From contig NC_134034.1 of the NCBI RefSeq assembly GCF_964204645.1, positions 1,052,001 through 1,116,000 on the forward strand: a DNA stretch of 64,000 nucleotides, read 5' to 3'. The notes under the pieces were generated by a model. The model was not told the DNA's origin, searched no databases, and was given only the letters and a program-made list of their open reading frames with translations. Shown here piece by piece: positions 54,301 to 61,200 of the stretch (position 1 is its first letter; each line of letters starts with the position of its first letter). The position numbers and the translations under genes were made by a program. Source of the DNA: Tubulanus polymorphus. Lineage: Eukaryota > Nemertea > Palaeonemertea > Tubulaniformes > Tubulanidae.

Positions 54301-57300
54301 GTGATCTGTCTGCTGATGATCCATCTGCTCATGATCCGTCTGCTGATGCTCCGTCTGCTGATGCTCCGTCTGCTGATAGTCCGTCTGCTCCTTCACCCGC
54401 CGTTCAGAGAAACTTACGAAGCAGACGCATAGCGACGAGCGAGCAGGTGTTGTCTTTAAAACAGCGCCACCTACGAGCGTCTAAACGGTCGAAATACGTG
54501 CGTCAGATAATCACAAAGACCGTCGAGTCGGCGTTGAGACGATCGCCGAGCAACCGACGAGCCATGCCGCTGAGAATCACGCGGTCATTGTCGTCGTCAG
54601 GGCAACGACGAGGAAGTAATGTGGCAGCTGTAGTAAAAGAAGATGGCGTCGTTACTGAAGCGAAGAAATGCGTAGACGCAGATGCAGCAGCTGCGGTTGA
54701 AACAGATGCGACCCCTGCTACTCCACCGATGACCGACGCGAGTGAAACGACCGAAGATCCCGAATCGGAAACTCCACGTTCTGTCAGTAAAGTTCCGCCC
54801 GGTTCACGAGTTCTCTTCACAACGACGACGACGCAACAATCATCGCCGGTCGCTAAGAGTTTAGCGACGCGTCTGCTCGAACAGGTGCGTCATCGCGCGA
54901 CGAAGCAGACGACCGACAAGCAGCAGACGACGAAACCGACGCCGCGCTCATTTACCGATCCACCGAAACCGAATCGCGGATTGACAAAGTTTCACTCGCG
55001 AAGCGGAGTCGTCCTGATTCGCGACGCGGGCGCCTCCTCGCCGTCGACAACCCTGCAGCGGATGACGCACATGCGCCCGCCGCGCAGACAGTTGATGATC
55101 AGTCCGGCGAGACCGGAACCGATCGTCGTTCACTCGCACGTTCATTCGCCGACAGCGTCACCTAGTGGCAGCATTTTGAAGAAACGGCCGCCGTGCGACT
55201 CAGACGAACAAGAGATTCCTTCACCGTCAGACCTGGTACGTAAAAAATGGCTGCCTTCATTAATCTCCTTATGACATCATCAAATTGCCTACTTGTGATT
55301 TAATCTAATTAGACTTCCAGAAAAGATATATATGCCTCTATAAATCCCCCTATGACATCATCAAATCGTCTGCTAGAGTTTTGATCTATAGAGCCTTCTA
55401 GAAAAGATGTCTGCCTCCATAAATCCCCCTATGACATCATCACATTGTCTACTAGTGATTTGATCTATCAACCCTTATAACTTCTATAAAAGATGTCTGC
55501 CTCCAAATTTCCCCTATGACATCATCAAAAACGATTAAGTGATATGTAGATGTTAAGAAGTAGTTTTGTTTTGTTTTTCAGTCGAGACGTGTTTCATTCA
55601 ATGAAAACGTCGACGTTCGTAAACTGCTGTCGTCCGGACGAATCTCGCCGAAACCGGTGAATCGTTGCCTCGAGATGCCGAAACAGCAGACGACACCCGC
55701 GACAACTCATCCACCGTCGCCGCTGGCTGCGACTAAATGTAAAACTACTACACCGGACATCGACACAGCTGCGTTACAGGTACGACTCGCGCGCGCAATA
55801 TAACCATCATTTTATCGAGAAATATCCGAATCTAATTTTTTGGAATTTTTATTTTTTGAAATTTGGAAATTTTTTTGAAATTTTGGATTTTTTTTTCCTT
55901 TCTTTGAATCAAATTTTTTGAAAAAGATACAAATCTTTTTAGAGAGAATTTTGATCCTTTTCGTTTTAGTTCTCACCGATTTTGAATAAAAATAAAACGG
56001 AAGCAAGCGCGGAAAGTGAGAGCGTTCCGGTACCATTCGTAAGTTCGTCCGATCTCCAGTCTACAGGTCGGCGTCGCTGACCTGGAAAACTGAGGCCATC
56101 GGGAAAAATAGAAAAAAATTCGGGGAAAGAATTTGACAAATTTTACCAAAACCTGGAAAACTTAAGGAATTCAGATAATGCTATTGATCACTTGATTCTT
56201 AATTAATATGTGATTCAATTAAAAATGAATGAATTGTCAAATTTTAAACCTAGAAATTTCTCTGATTCACTCAGGGGGAATTTTGTGTAATCAACACGGG
56301 AAAGCTCAGAGAATTTGTAAATGGAGCGTAAAGTGGCGCCACCCTGTATCAGGCAATAGCGTCAACGATGTATATACGTGTATCAACTGAAATGTGTTTA
56401 ATTTCTGATTGCAGTTGCCGGGTGACAATAGCTGCACGGCGGACAGCGGCAATCAGTTCAGTAACGACAGTTTAACGGCAGCAGCCTCGCAATTAAACAG
56501 TTCACAATCCGTCTGCCCGCAACTACGCGACTGCACTCAACCTATCGACATGATTCTCTCCGATCTTACGACATCAATGTGGTACGTATAACAATGACCT
56601 TCTCATTCTTAATGACTTCAATGATTCAGTGAAATTATGATTAGTTACTAATGACGACCTTCTCATTCTAAATGACTTCAACGATTCAGTGAAATTATGA
56701 TTAGTTACTAATGACGACCTTCTCATTCTCAATGACTTCAACGATTCAGTGAAATTATGATTAGTTACTAATGACGACCTTCTCATTCTCAATGACTTCA
56801 ACGATTCAGTGAAATTATAATTAGTTACTAATGACGACCTTCTCATTCTAAATGACTTCAATGATTCAGTGAAATTATGATTAGTTACTAATGACGACCT
56901 TCTCATTCTCAATGACTTCAACGATTCAGTGAAATTATAATTAGTTACTAATGACGACCTTCTCATTCTCAATGATTTCAACGATTCAGTAAAATCATGA
57001 ATAGTTAGTAATGACGACCTTCTCATTCTCGATGACTTCAATGATTCAATAAAATTATGATTACTTACTTATAGCGCGCTGGGATCCTCTGTCTAAAGCT
57101 ACTTACCTATTTTTAAATTGTTCGCAAAACATCTTGAAGAAGATGGATGCAAAAATTGGTCTTGGTTGAATCGGTGAATCAACCTCGTGACATGAAAAAA
57201 ATGAATCAAATCCAATGACTCATTGATATGACCCTTGTGTGCGGTGTATTTACCTTCCGATATCAAATAAACTGAATTTAGAAGTCGTCCGCCACATTTT

Positions 57301-58180
57301 TGACGCCGGTTGCCAGTACATTGCATGTTACAACGGCTATTGCTGTTTCGGCCATATTTGCCGTAATGGTTGCCACAGAAACAATGACTCCTGTATTGCA
57401 GACCCATGTACGGGAAGCCTTGAAAAAAAATTTTTTTTTTAAGTCCTAATTTTGACTTGATTAAGCATTTTACTCAATAGGCCTAATTATTCTTGAAGTG
57501 TTTCAAATTGATATTTTATCAGGTCATATTTATTTTATACCAATGTAAGGTGCACTGATTACAATTTGTACGAGTGCGCTTTATGGAAAAAAATTTTATT
57601 ATCATTAATTTCGAAATACCGAATGATATTTCTATACTTGCGATATGGGGGGGGGGGGCTGTTCTAGACGTTCATTCCAATCTTGACTTTTTGTTTACGA
57701 ACTATTTTTCGAAAAATTTCAAATTTTGGAATTGATTAATTGATTATTTTTGTGGAAATCGTAAAATGTCGCGAAGGGTTATTCACCTCGGTTGTAACAG
57801 ATTAAACCGCATCTTTCGATGGTTAGCCGTCTGTAGTCCTTTGTGTAATAACCAGTCAAATCCCTCGGCCTATTTCTGTCTGTATAACACCCGAGATACG
57901 TATCTAGTATAGATAGGAAACAAACTAATTACTAATATTTCTCCATGTTTGGTGTTCGTATCTTTCAATATAGAGATCATAACTAATTTCATATTGTGTA
58001 ATTGAAACTGAAATTGAAATTTATTTACACTCATCACCTCGACGAGAGGTATACAGAGGGACATCAAGAAGTATTTACAATTGTATAACATAACGTAAAA
58101 TATAGAATAATCAATAAAATTTGACAGAGAAAAAAGGAACACAACAGCTGTACAAAGAAAAATGAAGTTGTTATGTACAG

Positions 58181-58246
<66 letters not shown>

Positions 58247-61200
58247 GAATTCCTCGAGAACAGGATTTGTTTTTAGCCAACTACTTAACCCTTTCAGTGC
58301 GTCTACACCGCAGTGCGGTGTACAAATCAGTGATGGATTTGCTAGTACACCGCACTGCAGTGTATTGATTTAATTAGTAATTACTAATTATCTCTATTGA
58401 AAGATGGCAGCACCAGCCAAACATAGTGAAATATCAGTAACTAACGATACACCGCACCGCGGTGTAGACGCACTTCAGTGGTATTCCCGTTATTCAACAC
58501 ACTAGGGTGGAATTTTTCAAAATTTTCAAATTATCTTCAGCACATTAGGGTATTAATTAGTCAGCACTGAAATGGTTAAAGGTTACCGAATTCGAAACCG
58601 AAGTTGAGTCGGGTGAGGGTTATAAATTTGCTTACAAAACTATCGAATTAATGGTCACAACTGTAATTCGGATGTGAAAAGTGATACAGACACTTGAGAC
58701 TCCTTGAAAATGTTCATCTAGGATTGACTGCTCGCTAACAACGACCCTTTATTAGTGAAAATGCATCAGAGGTAATTCCTGAAAGTTGTCATACTTACAC
58801 GTAGGTGGCGCTTTAGTGCATCGAATAAGCGCGAGAACAATACGCAAACAAATTAGAAAACTGCCGTTCCTCGGCGTCATCGCGTTATCGTAACGTTTTC
58901 AGCCGAATTTGCGAATGTTTCGATATCGTGCGCTCCCTCCTAAATCTGCTCCCGCTAATCCAGTTCCTGCTCCTGCTGTTGTCCCGATTGTTTCGAGGAA
59001 AGCGTGAAAATCCTCCCTGTAATGCGGCGATGCTAACGAGGAACGCGCCCCGAAATAAGATATCAATTTTGATAATTGTAAAGATGAGTAATTGCGTCTA
59101 GAACCGCCTATTTGAAACTCGGTTCTGAAACAGATAATTTCACCTATTTTATAACGCGGCGTCGCGACAAATTATTGATATTCGTTTTTTGTTCCGAATG
59201 ACGTAATACTATTTTTATATTTGTTATTTATTCATGCTTATTTTAATGAAGAATTGTTTTTTCGTATGCTGTATTTCAGTTTGCCCTCCCCTCCCCTCTC
59301 TCCCCTCTCTCCCCTCTCTCTGCTCTCAGCTCCCCCCTCTCTCTAACAATTATGTATCAATGATTCATATTTACCAATATTGCGAAAACTGCTTTTATGA
59401 GTTTTTATGAACTCGTAACAGACCAATTTGTTAGCTTCTTCTTTGTAATTGAATTCAAAAACTTAAATGCAGTTATAAAATCTTGGTTCCTTTCATTTTT
59501 GGTTATAACGCGAGGCATAGAAATGGACATTTTGGGCACCTCTCAAAAGACCCGCGTCTATTACTATCGGTACTGCGCGTTCGCTTGTGTATGTATCAGT
59601 GATGGTAAACGAGCGCGCTTACGATCTGCCGGAGACTTCCACAGTCAGTCGATAAACATCCAGCGGTCAGCGGTCGGTTGTTCAAAAGTTGGTTACACTT
59701 AACCGGTGGATAGTTGATGAAGTGACGATTAAAAGTTCATTGTTACTATGGCATTTATCCACTGGTTATCTTTAACCAATTTTTCAGCAACTGGACCCCG
59801 GTTTTAATTTTTCTACTGCCCTGAATTTTGAAGAACTTCAGAGCATCTGATTGGTTTCATAATAGTGTCCTTACTAATGGTTAGTTAGTACTGTGTATTG
59901 GTCTGTGTGACGAATCCGTCAGCTTTTTCTGTTAGTTTTAGTTGCTTTATGTCGCCCTCTCTCAGGATATATCAAAATTATGAATGTTAAATTCTCATCA
60001 TCGATCTTTCGAAGATGTTATTATTCTAGCAGTTTCATCGAGAAGTTCCCACTGTCCAACATCGAGTTCATTTTAAGAATTTTTTTTCTTGTCCCGCTCA
60101 TTCAAACTCGTTTTAATTTATTCATGATTTTAGGACGAAAAATTGGTTTTTCTCTCTGTACCTCCCTCCCTCCCTCCCTCCCTCCCTCCCTCCCTCCCTC
60201 CCTCCCTCCCTCCCTCCCTCCCTCCCTCCCTCCCTCCCTCCCTCCCTCCCTCCCTCCCTCCCTCCCTCCCTCCCTCCCTCTCCTGTCAGTTATGTCATCA
60301 ATAATTCGTGCTTACCAATATTGGATAAACTGTTTCCATGAGCTGTTTGTTGTTGTGATCAATCTCCAATTTCCCCGAGGCCGGTCAAAAATGAATGCTG
60401 TATTAGGAACCTATGAATTTTGAAACCGATGCATTGTTTTCGATTCCCTATTTTCAGGGCCGTCGGACTCGGACACTTGTTTAAATCGCGGCAGATTCGA
60501 ACGATCGCGGATTTCGCCGCGTTGACCGAACTCGAAATCGACGCGTTGCCGTTGAAGACGCCGAAACTTGCGACCGTTCGGGCGGTACTGGCGACAATAC
60601 TCGCGGCGTGGCAACGACGCGACAACAATGCCACCGATAATGACGTCACTAGTCACCTAGAAAAGGGTAAGAAATGCAGTGAAATTTGCTAATCTCCAAA
60701 CCCCCAAACTCTTACTGTTTCCTTTCAGTTCAAGTCGCCCTCTCCCGAAATCCCAAATCCGCCCCTGTGTCTATTTAGGATTCATTACCACTTTTTGTCA
60801 ATCGAAAGTTGATTCTTAAATGATCATAACAAAAAGTTTAGTAAAACTTAGATTTTAGTAAAATTAGATTTTTCAATTTCTGGGAAAAGAGGAAGGTCTA
60901 GTAGTGAGGGTGGGAGAGTTCCTATGGAACAGTAAGATCGATAACCCACACCTCTCCGGACCTCCTACACTATGTCACTGAGGTATAGATGGTATTTATA
61001 CTTGACTAAAACGGCGGTATCGACCGAAATGGTGTTCAGGCTAAAATACCGATAAATTGATCCCTTATGAAAATGATTTTGAAATTGGGACGTTTCAAAG
61101 CTTGTATTTTTTATAACGTTTCAAAAGTGTTCATTTTTTTTGCGGACTTCAATTGAAGCAATAAAACCCACGGTTGTCTGCAGGCGTTGTTTCTAGTTCC

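Noticed and set aside
50507-54820. Several reverse-strand ORFs opposite the large RIF1 exon
   Set aside because: Shadows of the 4.7-kb coding exon. None has family features.
60161-60281. [13 protein letters not shown] protein repeat
   Set aside because: Translation of a CCCT microsatellite inside a RIF1 intron.
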